From contig NZ_JACAWU010000002.1 of NCBI RefSeq assembly GCF_013391635.1, positions 310,001 to 374,000 of the forward strand: 64,000 nt of DNA, given 5' to 3'. The notes under the pieces are model-generated. The model saw only the letters and a list, made by a program, of their open reading frames with translations. It was not told the DNA's origin and ran no database searches. Every line of letters starts with the position of its first letter. Positions within the stretch are counted from its first letter, which is position 1. Shown one piece after another: positions 26,260 to 35,384 of the stretch. Source of the stretch: Natronomonas gomsonensis (GTDB lineage Archaea > Halobacteriota > Halobacteria > Halobacteriales > Haloarculaceae). The position numbers and the translations under genes are program-made.

Positions 26260-27975
26260 TCAGGGATGGGCGAAGTAGGCGACGGTCTCCTCGTCGGCAT
26301 GGTCGTCCACTCGCGCGAAGCCGATACGCTCGAACTGGACGACTTCGTCCGTGTCGTAGTCGGCGAGTCCGGGTTCGGCGTGGCCGGTCTCGTCGCCGTC
26401 CATCGTTCGGAGACGAAGTGGAACGTTCTCGTCGGCCGGCACCCAGTGGACCACGTCGACGCCTTCCTCGCGGACGATATCGAGGTCCTCGCCGGTGAAC
26501 TCGAAGGCGTCGCGGGTGTGACGGACCGGACCGAGTCCCTTCAGCCAGACTCGCTTGCCGTTCGGCGGCACGTCCTCCGGTTCGACGAGGACGGCGCCGC
26601 CGACCGGAATCGACCGGGTCCCGCGGTCCTCGTGGTCGGGGTGAATCGGCGGCTCGCCGAGTTCAGGGCCGCCGAGGACGGTCTTCTCGATGCCATCGCG
26701 GACGAAGAACGCTCTGTCGGATTCGTCGTCTATCAGCTCGCGGTTCTTCGCGTACACCGACGACATCGCGAGGTCGACGTTCGAGGTCGACGTGCCGAGT
26801 TCCGTCATCGCCGCGACGATGGCCTCACCGCGGATGCCGCGCCGCCGTAAACTCGCGACGGTCGGCGCTCGGGGGTCGTCCCAGCCGTCGAGTTCGCCCG
26901 AATCAACGAGTTCCTTGATTGTCGACGTCGACATCTGCACGTCGTAGGCGTCGATTTGGACGTGCCCCCAATGAAGCACCTCGGGGTACTCCCAGTCGAA
27001 GTAGTCGTAGACGAACCCCTGTCGCTTCGCCGAATCCTGCAGGTCGATTCCGCGGATGATGTGGGTGATGCCGAAGAGGTGGTCGTCGATGCCGGACTGG
27101 AAGTCCAACATCGGCCAACAGCGGTACTCCGACGCTTCCTTTCGCGGGTGCGGCGTATCGACCATCCGGAAGGCGACCCAGTCCCGCAGCGCCGGGTTCT
27201 TGTGTTCGATGTCGGTCCGAACGCGGAGGACCATCTCGCCGGCGGCGTACTCGCCGTCTATCATCGCCTCGAACTCCTCGTGGGTCGTCTCGGCGTCCTT
27301 CTCGCGGTGGGGACACGCCTCGGCGTCGTTTTTCAACTCCGAGAACGTCTCGCCGCTACAGCTGCAGGTGTAGGCGCCTCCTTCGTCGATGAGGTCCCGC
27401 GCGTAGTCGTAGTAGGTCTCGACGCGGTCGGAGGCTTTGACGACCTTGTCGGGGTCGAAGCCGAGGTAGTCGATGGCGTCGAGAATCTCGTCGTAGGCGT
27501 CGAGGTCCGGCCGTTTCGTCTCGGGGTCGGTGTCGTCGAAGCGACACAGCATCCAGCCGTCGTACATCTCCTTGTACGTCCCGATGACGGCGGGCATCCG
27601 GGCGCTGCCGAGGTGCCACGGACCGTTCGGGTTCGGCGCCAGCCGCATCCTGATGTCGTCGTAGTTCTCGACGTTCGGGAGGTCCGGCAACGGCTGGTCG
27701 TCCTCCTCGTCGTCGGCGTCGAGTTCCTCGAGCCGTTCGGGAGCGAGTTCGGCGAGTCGCTCGCGTTGCTCCTCGGTCGAGCGGCCGTTCACGCGCTCGA
27801 TGACGGGCGCGATGACGCCGGGAATCTCGTCGCCGTGCTCGCGGAACTCGGGGTTCTCGCCCATCAGCGGCCCCATTATCGCGCCGACCTGTGCGTCGCT
27901 GTCGTGTTTGAGCGCGTTGAACAGCGCGGCCGTCTCGGCCTCGCGTTCGACCCGCTCTCGGAGGTCGTCGTCCAT
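26260..27975 (-). CDS. gltX: Glutamate-tRNA ligase (archaeal GluRS)
   Basis: 571 residues. Charges tRNA-Glu; archaea make Gln-tRNA from it by amidation. The N-terminal archaeal helical domain (1-100) is followed by the Rossmann domain with RLAPNPNGPWHLGSAR (HIGH equivalent, about 110-125), four Cys-type positions around SCSGETF and ACPHRE, and the QMSTSTIKEL loop (KMSKS equivalent, about 345). The C-terminal beta-barrel anticodon domain is of the eukaryote/archaeal type. Last gene of the mevalonate-translation run. Confidence 0.95.
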   Translation of the reverse strand: MDDDLRERVEREAETAALFNALKHDSDAQVGAIMGPLMGENPEFREHGDEIPGVIAPVIERVNGRSTEEQRERLAELAPERLEELDADDEEDDQPLPDLPNVENYDDIRMRLAPNPNGPWHLGSARMPAVIGTYKEMYDGWMLCRFDDTDPETKRPDLDAYDEILDAIDYLGFDPDKVVKASDRVETYYDYARDLIDEGGAYTCSCSGETFSELKNDAEACPHREKDAETTHEEFEAMIDGEYAAGEMVLRVRTDIEHKNPALRDWVAFRMVDTPHPRKEASEYRCWPMLDFQSGIDDHLFGITHIIRGIDLQDSAKRQGFVYDYFDWEYPEVLHWGHVQIDAYDVQMSTSTIKELVDSGELDGWDDPRAPTVASLRRRGIRGEAIVAAMTELGTSTSNVDLAMSSVYAKNRELIDDESDRAFFVRDGIEKTVLGGPELGEPPIHPDHEDRGTRSIPVGGAVLVEPEDVPPNGKRVWLKGLGPVRHTRDAFEFTGEDLDIVREEGVDVVHWVPADENVPLRLRTMDGDETGHAEPGLADYDTDEVVQFERIGFARVDDHADEETVAYFAHP

Positions 27976-28153
27976 TGACGACGACTTCCCCGGGGAGCAC
28001 CAAAACCCCGTGGGTTCCGCGCTCGTGTGCGGCGGTGTGGCTTACAGGCGGCAGGCCCCGCTCGACCGTCCGTGTGCCGCGCTCCCGCCTCGGCGGACGG
28101 CCGTCCGTTCGCTACGTCACGGGCCGTCTGGCCGTGCTATCAGTTATAAAATA
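27976..28153 (-). promoter_or_regulatory. Promoter and structured leader or small RNA before gltX
   Basis: A TATA box (TATTTTATAA, 28144-28153) predicts transcription from about 28122 on the minus strand. The 147 nt to the gltX ATG hold no credible reading frame, are very G+C rich, and contain a 14-nt perfect palindrome (CGGACGGCCGTCCG, 28094-28107) and a CCCCGGGG box near 27990. This is much longer than the leaders elsewhere in the window. It may be a regulated leader or a separate small RNA. Confidence 0.4.
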
Positions 28154-28169
28154 TGGGTCGAACGCATCC

Positions 28170-28192
28170 GCGAGGCGGCGAAGCCGCCTCGC
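28170..28192. repeat. Perfect hairpin, 10-bp stem with 3-nt loop
   Basis: GCGAGGCGGC, then GAA, then GCCGCCTCGC. It lies between the idsA terminator-like repeat and the gltX promoter, and could be a second termination or insulating structure. Confidence 0.6.
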
Positions 28193-28202
28193 TATTTCCC
28201 TA

Positions 28203-28241
28203 ACGTTTTTGCACGCGAACGCGGGTCGAGTGCAAAAACGT
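28203..28241 (-). terminator. Inverted repeat downstream of idsA
   Basis: Perfect 12-nt arms, ACGTTTTTGCAC and GTGCAAAAACGT, flank a 15-nt loop and begin 6 nt after the idsA stop. The stem is T-rich on either strand, which fits archaeal oligo-T termination. Confidence 0.5.
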
Positions 28242-28246
28242 GGGTG

Positions 28247-29272
28247 TTAGTACCCGCGCTCGACGAGGTAATCCGCGATGGATTCGAGCAGTTCGCGGGA
28301 CTCACCGTCGGGGAGCACTTCGAGTCGCTCCTTGCCGCTCTCGACTAGGTCCTGCGCCATCTTGCGGGCGAAGTCGATGCTGCCGGCGTCTTCGAGCGTC
28401 TCGACGGCGGCTTCGATTTCGGCCTCGGTCGGGTCCTCGGAGACGAGGCTCTCCACGTCGATGCCCTGGTCGCGAGCGTGCAGCGTGATAATCGTCCGCT
28501 TGCCTTCGATGAGGTCCGACCCGCGCTGTTTCCCCAGCGTGTCGCTGGGGACGGTCAAATCGAGGAGGTCGTCCTGAATCTGGAATGCCCGGCCGATGTC
28601 GAGGCCGTAGCCGTGGAGCGCGTCGACCGTCTCGTCGTCGGAACCCAACAGGATGGCGGGTATCGACGCCGCGGCTGCATAGAGGACGGCGGTTTTGAAC
28701 TCCACCATCTCGAGGTACTCATCTGTCGTCACGTCCCCGCGGTTCTCGAAGTCCACGTCCAGTGCCTGTCCCTCACAGATTTCGGTACAGGTGGTGGCGA
28801 GTTCGTCGAGCGCCTCGACGCTCCGCTCGGCCGGTGCGCCGGTGTCGAGCATGTACTCGAAGGCCTTCGAGTACAGCGTGTCTCCGGCGAGGATTGCGGT
28901 TTCGAGGTCGTACTCGCGGTGGACGGCGGGGACGCCGCGACGAAGGTCGTCGTCGTCCATGATGTCGTCGTGGATGAGGGTGAACGACTGGATGACCTCG
29001 ATGGAAACGGCCGCTGAAAGCACGTCTACTTCCTCACCGGTCGGCGACGGGAACTCGCGGTACTCGGCGTCGAACGGTTCCACGCCGGAGATGGCCTCTG
29101 CGGTGAGCAGCAGGATGGTCGGCCGGAGTCGCTTCCCACCCGCGTCCAGCAGGTATCGGGAGGCGGCGTACAGTCGCTCGGGCTTTTGCACCGGCAACTG
29201 CTCGGTAATCGCCTCGTTGACGATTTCTCGTCGCTCCGCAATCGCCGATTCAACGCGGTCTGAAGAGCTCAT
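28247..29272 (-). CDS. idsA: Geranylgeranyl diphosphate synthase (polyprenyl synthetase)
   Basis: 341 residues. Builds the C20 chain for archaeal lipids and carotenoids. The first aspartate-rich motif [12 protein letters not shown] (about 88-99) and second motif QDDLLD (about 227-232) are intact. A Phe lies five residues before the first Asp motif, a position that sets C20 length in archaeal synthases. It overlaps the RNase J gene by 4 nt. Confidence 0.93.
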   Translation of the reverse strand: MSSSDRVESAIAERREIVNEAITEQLPVQKPERLYAASRYLLDAGGKRLRPTILLLTAEAISGVEPFDAEYREFPSPTGEEVDVLSAAVSIEVIQSFTLIHDDIMDDDDLRRGVPAVHREYDLETAILAGDTLYSKAFEYMLDTGAPAERSVEALDELATTCTEICEGQALDVDFENRGDVTTDEYLEMVEFKTAVLYAAAASIPAILLGSDDETVDALHGYGLDIGRAFQIQDDLLDLTVPSDTLGKQRGSDLIEGKRTIITLHARDQGIDVESLVSEDPTEAEIEAAVETLEDAGSIDFARKMAQDLVESGKERLEVLPDGESRELLESIADYLVERGY

Positions 29273-30615
29273 TCCGTCAGCTGAATCGTGTTCCCGTTCT
29301 CGGTGATGTGGAGGTCGCGACCCACGCTGTAGCCCTGGTTCCGCGCGAGGTCGACGTACGGCGAGAAGCCCTTCATGTCCTGGTGAGCCGGGATGATGTT
29401 CTGGGGCTGGAGCGCTTCGAGCATCTGGAAGTGACCCTCGGTGTTGAGGTGCCCGGAGACGTGGATGTCGTCGTAGATGCGGGCACCCTGCATGCCGAGC
29501 AGTTTCTCGGCCTGATAGCGCTGGCCCTCGTTGGTCGGTTCGGGGATGACTCGCGCCGAGAAGACGACCTTGTCGCCGTTGTCGAGTTCGTACGGCGTCT
29601 CGCCGCGGGCCATCCGAGTGAGCATCGCGCGCGGTTCTCCCTGGTGGCCCGTCACGACGGGGAGGTAGTCCTCTTTCCCCTCGTTCATGATTCGTTTGAA
29701 GGTGCGGTCAACGGATTTGCGGTGGCCGTACATCCCGAGGTCACTCGGGAAGTCGACGAAGTCCAGTCGCTCTGCGGTGCCGGAGTACTTCTCCATAGAG
29801 CGGCCCAACAGGACGGGCTGGCGGCCGATGTCCTCGGCGAACTCGACGAGTGATTTCACGCGTGCGATGTGGGAACTGAACGTCGTAGCGACGATGCCGC
29901 CGTCGTAGTCCTCAAGCGAGTACAGCACGTCCTTCAGTTGCTCGCGGGCGACCGACTCGGAGGGCGTTTTACCCTTCTTGCTGGCGTTGGTGCAGTCCTC
30001 GATGTAACAGAGAACGCCCTCGCCCTCGCGGCCGATTTCCCGGAATCGCTTCATGTCGATGGGGTCGCCCAGCACCGGCGAGTGGTCCATCCGCTTGTCG
30101 AGGCCGTAAACGACGGCGCCCTCCGGCGTGTGGAGGACGGGGTTGATGGCATCGATAATCGAGTGCGTGACGTTGACGAACTCGAGTTCGCACTTCTCGC
30201 CGATGGGCATCGTGCCGCCGGCTTCCATCTCGACGAGGTCGTTTTGGACGCCGAACTTCTCCTCGCTCTCGATTTGCTGTTCGACCAACGCGAGGGTGAA
30301 CGGCGTGGCGACGATGGGTGCGTCGTAGCGGTGGGCGAGCTTCGAGATGGCGCCGATGTGGTCGAGGTGGCCGTGGGTCGGGACGATGGCCTGCACGTCG
30401 CCCTCGATGTCGCTCATCACGCGGTCGTCCGGAATGGCCCCCATGTCGATGAGGTCCAGACTGTGCATCCGTTCGGTCTCGACGTTGTCGTGGATGAGCA
30501 CCTTCGAGAGGTTCAGTCCCATGTCGAAGATGACCACGTTGTCGCCTGCCCGTACCGCTGTCATCTGTCGTCCGACTTCCTCGTAGCCGCCGATTGTCGC
30601 GATTTCTACTTCCAT
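29269..30615 (-). CDS. rnj: Ribonuclease J
   Basis: 448 residues of the metallo-beta-lactamase/beta-CASP nuclease family, a 5'-3' exoribonuclease in archaea. The HGHLDHIG motif (about 80-87), later His at THSIID and the C-terminal [11 protein letters not shown] and IPAHQDMKG motifs are present. It sits immediately before idsA, a conserved archaeal pairing. In this genome it has been separated from the isopentenyl phosphate kinase gene by about 7 kb. Confidence 0.93.
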   Translation of the reverse strand: MEVEIATIGGYEEVGRQMTAVRAGDNVVIFDMGLNLSKVLIHDNVETERMHSLDLIDMGAIPDDRVMSDIEGDVQAIVPTHGHLDHIGAISKLAHRYDAPIVATPFTLALVEQQIESEEKFGVQNDLVEMEAGGTMPIGEKCELEFVNVTHSIIDAINPVLHTPEGAVVYGLDKRMDHSPVLGDPIDMKRFREIGREGEGVLCYIEDCTNASKKGKTPSESVAREQLKDVLYSLEDYDGGIVATTFSSHIARVKSLVEFAEDIGRQPVLLGRSMEKYSGTAERLDFVDFPSDLGMYGHRKSVDRTFKRIMNEGKEDYLPVVTGHQGEPRAMLTRMARGETPYELDNGDKVVFSARVIPEPTNEGQRYQAEKLLGMQGARIYDDIHVSGHLNTEGHFQMLEALQPQNIIPAHQDMKGFSPYVDLARNQGYSVGRDLHITENGNTIQLTE

Positions 30616-30911
30616 AGTTGAGAGCCGAGAGACCGCTCTCCGGACTCACGAACGAGCGACCGGCTTCCGCAGGGCCGTCTATGACGGACGCGACACCGAC
30701 CGATTCGGTGGGCCGGCGGTCGGAACCGACGAGGCAACCGTCGCGGCAGCGCCGCCACGTTCCTGCCCAATCGACCGTCTCCCGCCAGCGTCTGCCGGTC
30801 GCCCATACGTGTCCGGGGCGACCGTTGCTCGGTTATCCGAAGCTTCTACCTCTGGGGTTAAAAAGTACGTGGGTCGGACGAACTCACGCCGTAGCGGCCC
30901 TCCGCCGGGGA
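30616..30911 (-). promoter_or_regulatory. Intergenic region with promoter and long leader for rnj-idsA
   Basis: A TATA box (TACTTTTTAACC, 30856-30867) predicts transcription from about 30835, leaving a leader of about 220 nt before the RNase J ATG. The only sizeable frame in it (30606-30806, minus) is Arg-rich, overlaps rnj and is not credible. I see no other gene. Confidence 0.45.
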
Positions 30912-31700
30912 TTACGGCGGAAGAGCCGTCGCTGCCACCACTCCGAGACCGGCGAGGGCGACGAGTCCGCCCACCCCGGTGTACAGCAGCCAATCCCGTC
31001 TGTCCGCGATGAGCTCCGACTCGGTGCTGTCGGCGACGAGGAACAGCTCCGCATCGGGGTGACCGTCGTCGGCCGAACCGACCAACTCGAAGTCGTTGGC
31101 CCCGAACGTCTCCGCGCCGACTCGGGTCGCAGTCCCGTGGACGTACACGTCGTCGCCGGGTCTCAGGAGTCGCTGATGGTACTTCCGGTCGCCGACCTGC
31201 GTTCCCCAGTCGAGAGCCTTGATGAATGCCTCGTCGGGGTCGCCGGGCGTCGAATCGAGGTCGAGAAACCGGCGTATCGCCTCGGGCGGTTCCTCGTCGA
31301 CGCCAACCTGAGTCGTCTCGCGAGGACCGGAGAGTTCGACCGTCGCCTCGCGTGGTCGAACCAACGCGCGGTCGGTGCCGTCGTCGACGTAGAACGGTGT
31401 CGTCACCGTTCCCTGTCCCTCGGTTCGCCAACTGGAGTGTTTCCCCGACTCGTCCCACTCTTCGATTTCCCACTCGGCGATGAGACACGTTTCCTCGGAA
31501 AACGGTGCCGGGAGCGCTCCCTCGTCGCTCCGTTCGGCAGTCCCGACTACTTCGGCCGGTCCGGGAGTCAACCGCAACACGTCCGTCGTTTCGGTGCCCG
31601 CGATGACGCTTCGCTGTCGGCGCCGACGCCAGCCGTATCCGACGCCGAGAACGCCCACGGCGAACAACAGCGAGCCGAGAACACCGACGACGAGGCTCAC
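30912..31700 (-). CDS. GIDE-like membrane protein, paralogue 1
   Basis: About 262 residues if translation starts at the GTG at 31700; no ATG is in frame. One membrane helix lies at each end (residues about 2-22 and 235-258). The middle carries CLIAEWEIEEWD, the Cys-plus-WEIEE pattern of the GIDE domain found in the mitochondrial MUL1/GIDE ligases, here without a RING finger. It is clearly related to the protein at 39785-40663. Function unknown; the domain may sense or insert beside a lipid bilayer. The start is uncertain. Confidence 0.7.
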   Translation of the reverse strand: MSLVVGVLGSLLFAVGVLGVGYGWRRRRQRSVIAGTETTDVLRLTPGPAEVVGTAERSDEGALPAPFSEETCLIAEWEIEEWDESGKHSSWRTEGQGTVTTPFYVDDGTDRALVRPREATVELSGPRETTQVGVDEEPPEAIRRFLDLDSTPGDPDEAFIKALDWGTQVGDRKYHQRLLRPGDDVYVHGTATRVGAETFGANDFELVGSADDGHPDAELFLVADSTESELIADRRDWLLYTGVGGLVALAGLGVVAATALPP

Positions 31701-31759
31701 GCCGAACCACCACTGATGGAGGGCATAGACGGCGGTCGGAGCGGGAGGGAAATCAAACC

Positions 31760-32569
31760 CTAGTACGGCGACGGCAACAGCAGGTGCCCGCCGTCGACGG
31801 CGTAGTAACTGCCGGTGACGTACGCCGAGGCATCCGAAGCGAGATACACCGCGAGCGGTACGCAGTCGCCCGCGGTCCCGAAGCGGTCGGCCGGGACGGT
31901 GTCGAGTATCTGCTCCGGGAGCGCGCCGCCGGCCGCTTCGGTGACCCCCTCCGTCTCGATGATGCCCGGTGCGATAGTGTTCGCGCGGACGTTGTACTTC
32001 GCCCACTCGCTTGCGACCGTCTGCATCAGGTTGTGGACGCCGGCCTTCCCCGCCCCGGAGTGGCCGTGGTACGGCGCGCCGTGGACGGAGTTCGTCGCCC
32101 CCATCGCGATGATGGAGCCGCCGCCGTTGTCTATCATGTAATCGCCGACGCTCATCGTACAGTAGGCCGTCCCGTCGAGGATGGTGCCGACGACGGCCCG
32201 CCAGCCGTTCGCCGAGAGATCCTCAAGCGGCGTCAGGAAGTTCGCGCCGGCGTTGTTGACGAGAATCGAGATGTCACCCAACTCCTCGAGAACAGTATCC
32301 CGCATCGCGTCGACTTCGTCTTTCTCGCGGATGTCGACGGTCGTCGCACAGGCGTTCTGGCCCTTCTCCTCGATGGCCTCGGCGACCGGTTCGAGGTGGT
32401 CCATGTCCCGAGAGGCGACGGCGACGTCGGCGCCGTGGTCGGCGAAGGCCAGCGCCATCTCCTCGCCGATACCCGTCCCTCCGCCCGTGATGAGCGCGGT
32501 CTCTCCGTCCAGCAAGTCGTCGGCGAAGATGTCGGTACTCGGTGGCGTCTCGGGCCAATCGTTCGGCAT
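31760..32569 (-). CDS. Short-chain dehydrogenase of the 2,4-dienoyl-CoA reductase type
   Basis: 269 residues. NAD(P) site TGGGTGIGEE (about 28-37) and NNAG (about 105) are intact. Where most SDRs have YxxxK it has SGAGK followed by AGV, the Ser/Lys arrangement of 2,4-dienoyl-CoA reductases. That enzyme removes conjugated double bonds during oxidation of unsaturated fatty acids, which agrees with neighbouring acyl-CoA ligases and dehydrogenase. The substrate is inferred. Confidence 0.82.
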   Translation of the reverse strand: MPNDWPETPPSTDIFADDLLDGETALITGGGTGIGEEMALAFADHGADVAVASRDMDHLEPVAEAIEEKGQNACATTVDIREKDEVDAMRDTVLEELGDISILVNNAGANFLTPLEDLSANGWRAVVGTILDGTAYCTMSVGDYMIDNGGGSIIAMGATNSVHGAPYHGHSGAGKAGVHNLMQTVASEWAKYNVRANTIAPGIIETEGVTEAAGGALPEQILDTVPADRFGTAGDCVPLAVYLASDASAYVTGSYYAVDGGHLLLPSPY

Positions 32570-32637
32570 GCGAACAACCCCCGTAGGGAGCCAGTATTAA
32601 TCCGTCGTCTCCCACTACCGGGGGATTAATACGGGCG

Positions 32638-34140
32638 TCAGAAATCGTCCCGAAGCGACACCTTGTCGATTTTCCGCGTGGAGGTCTTCGGTAACTCCTC
32701 GACGAACTCGATGCGACGGGGTATCTTGTAATCGGTCAACCGGCCGCGACAGTGCTCTTCGACATCGTCTGCCGAGAGTCCATCCCCGACGACGACGGCG
32801 GTGACCGTCTCCCCGAGCCGGTCGTGTGGCGTCCCGATGACGGCTACCTCGACGACGTCGTCGAGTTCGTAGATGACGTCCTCGATTTCGCGGGGATAGA
32901 CGTTCTCGCCGCCGGTGATAATCATGTCGTCGATGCGGTCCTCGACGAACAGGTGACCGTCCTCGTCCATCCGGGCGATGTCCCCCGAGCGGAGCCACCG
33001 TTTACCCTCTCGCTGGACAAAGGCCTCCTCGTTCTTCTCGGGCATCCGGAAGTAGCCTGGCGTGACGGTGTCGCCGTGCCACAGCAGTTCACCCTTCTCG
33101 TTGGTGCCGACTGCCTCGCCGGTTTCGGGGTTCTCGATGCGTACGTCGACGACTTCCGTCGCCGGTGGGCCGATACTGCCAGCCTTCCGAACGTCCTGTC
33201 CCGGGCGGTTGATGGCTGCGAGCGGTGTCGTTTCGGTCATGCCGTACCCCTCCAGAAGCGTCACGCCGAAGGTTTCCTCGACAGTTTCGATGCGCTCTTT
33301 CGGCATCGGCGACCCGCCGACGCCAATCAACTCCAGCGAAGAGAGGTCGTAGTCCGACACGTCCCGCTCCAGTAAGTCGATGACCATCGTCGGAATGAAG
33401 AAGGCGTAGGTGGCGTCGTGTTCGGCCATCGTCGCGAGGGCGGCGTCGGGGTCCCACTCCGGCAGGAAGTGGTTCTCCGCGCCGACGGTCAGAAGCGGCG
33501 TCGTCGAGACGTTCAACCCCGAGACGTGGAACAGCGGACACACCGTCAGCGTCGTCGTGTCCTTCGACCACCCCATCGCCTCGACGAGTCCGCGGGCGTT
33601 CGTCTCGAGGTTCCGGTGGGTGTGTTCGACGCCTTTCGGCCGTCCGGTCGTTCCGCTGGTGTACATCAACTCCGCGAGTTCGTCTTCCTTTCGCGGGTAA
33701 GCATCGTAATCGGTGTCGGCGGCTCCGACGAGTTCGCGGTAACTGTGGCCCTGTTCGCCGTCGGCGACGATGAGGTGCTCTAACGACGGTACGTCCAACC
33801 CGGCGAGTACGTCCTCGAACTGGCCGTGTGTCACCGCCGCGACCGCCCCTGAATCCCCCAGTACGTACTGTATCTCCTCGCCTTGGAACCGCATGTTGAT
33901 GGGGAACGGAATCGCACCGCGTTTCATCGCGCCCAGATACGCGGTCATAAAGCCGATACTGTTCGGCAGGTACAGCGCGACCCGGTCGCCCGCCTCGACG
34001 CCGAGTGATTCCAGGGCGTTGGCGAAGGCGTTGGTCTCCCCGGCCAACTCCGCGTAGGTGACCTCCCGTGTGTGGTCGGTCATCGCCAAGCGGTCTGGTG
34101 CACTGCGGGCTATCGCGTCGACGTGGGTGGCAAAATTCAT
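32638..34140 (-). CDS. Acyl-CoA ligase (fatty-acid CoA synthetase type)
   Basis: 500 residues of the AMP-forming ligase family, activating a carboxylic acid with ATP and CoA. Visible motifs: YTSGTTGRPKG (about 164-174), YGMTET (about 290), the hinge RIDDMIITGGENVYP (about 395), and catalytic Lys in STRKIDK (about 490). It lies 68 nt before the reductase gene on the same strand and is divergent from acyl-CoA dehydrogenase. Chain length of the substrate cannot be read from the sequence. Confidence 0.88.
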   Translation of the reverse strand: MNFATHVDAIARSAPDRLAMTDHTREVTYAELAGETNAFANALESLGVEAGDRVALYLPNSIGFMTAYLGAMKRGAIPFPINMRFQGEEIQYVLGDSGAVAAVTHGQFEDVLAGLDVPSLEHLIVADGEQGHSYRELVGAADTDYDAYPRKEDELAELMYTSGTTGRPKGVEHTHRNLETNARGLVEAMGWSKDTTTLTVCPLFHVSGLNVSTTPLLTVGAENHFLPEWDPDAALATMAEHDATYAFFIPTMVIDLLERDVSDYDLSSLELIGVGGSPMPKERIETVEETFGVTLLEGYGMTETTPLAAINRPGQDVRKAGSIGPPATEVVDVRIENPETGEAVGTNEKGELLWHGDTVTPGYFRMPEKNEEAFVQREGKRWLRSGDIARMDEDGHLFVEDRIDDMIITGGENVYPREIEDVIYELDDVVEVAVIGTPHDRLGETVTAVVVGDGLSADDVEEHCRGRLTDYKIPRRIEFVEELPKTSTRKIDKVSLRDDF

Positions 34141-34247
34141 GCTGTATGCTAGTATACATCATTATTGATTAGTGTTACGCCACCTCATGTTCCGGCAGTA
34201 CCTGCGAGCGCCGGCAGGATTAAACTATCATACTTGTTTGTAGTTTC
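34141..34247. promoter_or_regulatory. Divergent promoter between acyl-CoA ligase and dehydrogenase with operator-like repeat
   Basis: For the plus gene, GATTAAACTA (34219-34228) is centred about 25 nt before the ATG. An inverted repeat, AAACTA (34222-34227) and TAGTTT (34241-34246), overlaps that box and the start and could be bound by a repressor. On the ligase side the region is AT-rich, with a near-palindrome GTATGCTAGTATAC at 34144-34157. Confidence 0.4.
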
Positions 34248-35384
34248 ATGGTAAACTTCGGCTTCTCCGAACAGGAGCGTGCAATCCGACAGACCGCCCG
34301 CGAGTTCGCCGAGAACGAAATCGCTCCCGTTGCCCGCCACCACGAGGAGACCGGTGAGTGGCCCGAGGAGGTCTGGGAGAAGGCCGTCGATGCGGGACTC
34401 GTCGGTGGCACCATCCCCGAGGAGTACGGCGGTGCCGGCCTTTCGCAGGTCGAGACGTGTCTGTTCATGGAGGAGATTTGCCGCGTCGACGCGGGCATGC
34501 TCGCCGCCATCGGCACGGAGTTCGGCACCCGAATGATTCGGGAGTACGGCACCGACGAACAGAAGGAGTGGATTCTCCGCGGCGTCGCCGAGGGCGACCT
34601 CATCGGCGCGCTCGGCAACACCGAACCGAACCACGGCTCGAACGCCGCGGGTATCGAGACTACGGCCACAAAAGACGGCGACGAGTACGTCATCGACGGC
34701 GTGAAGACGTTCATCACCCACGGCACCATCGCCGACTACGTGCTGACGATGGCCCGCACTGGTGGTGAGAGCCACGGCGGCATCTCGGCGTTCATCGTCG
34801 AGACCGACCGCGACGGTTTCGAGGTCGAAAGCGAGATACACAAACTTGGCTGGAACGCGAGCGAGACGGCACAACTCCGCTACGACGGCGTGCGCGTCCC
34901 CGAGGAGAACCTCGTCGGCTACGAGGATGCCGGGTTCTACCAACTCATGGAGTTCTTCGAGGAAGAGCGCGTCGGCATCGCCGCTCAGGCGCTCGGCATC
35001 GCACAGGGCTGTCTGGAGGAGACCATCGATTACGTCTCCCAACGCGAACAGTTCGACCGCGAACTCCGAGAGTTCCAGGCTGTCCAGCACAAGGTCGCGA
35101 ACATGGGGATGAAAGTCGAACTCGCACGCCGACTCGTCTACGACGCCGCCCAGCGCGTCGACGACGGCGAGAAGCCGACCAAACTCGCTTCGATGGCGAA
35201 ACTGTACGCCAGTGAAATCGCCGAGGAAGTCGCCAGCGACGCCATCCAACTCCATGGCGGCAACGGCTACACGACCGACTATCCGGTCGAACGTCACTAT
35301 CGGCACACGAAAATATATCAAATCGGCGAGGGCGCGAGCGAAATCCAGCGCAACATCATCGCCAAGGAACTGCTCGACTTGTAA
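34248..35384 (+). CDS. Acyl-CoA dehydrogenase
   Basis: 378 residues. FAD enzyme that makes the first double bond in beta-oxidation and passes electrons to ETF. The start [22 protein letters not shown], the substrate loop YGGAGLSQ, and the C-terminal [19 protein letters not shown] with the catalytic Glu (about 360) are all typical. The fix/ETF genes 8-12 kb away would be natural acceptors. Leaderless by its promoter position. Confidence 0.93.
   Translation: MVNFGFSEQERAIRQTAREFAENEIAPVARHHEETGEWPEEVWEKAVDAGLVGGTIPEEYGGAGLSQVETCLFMEEICRVDAGMLAAIGTEFGTRMIREYGTDEQKEWILRGVAEGDLIGALGNTEPNHGSNAAGIETTATKDGDEYVIDGVKTFITHGTIADYVLTMARTGGESHGGISAFIVETDRDGFEVESEIHKLGWNASETAQLRYDGVRVPEENLVGYEDAGFYQLMEFFEEERVGIAAQALGIAQGCLEETIDYVSQREQFDRELREFQAVQHKVANMGMKVELARRLVYDAAQRVDDGEKPTKLASMAKLYASEIAEEVASDAIQLHGGNGYTTDYPVERHYRHTKIYQIGEGASEIQRNIIAKELLDL

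Noticed and set aside
30606..30806. A 66-codon frame in the rnj leader.
   Set aside because: It overlaps the rnj start, is Arg-rich and has no promoter spacing to match.
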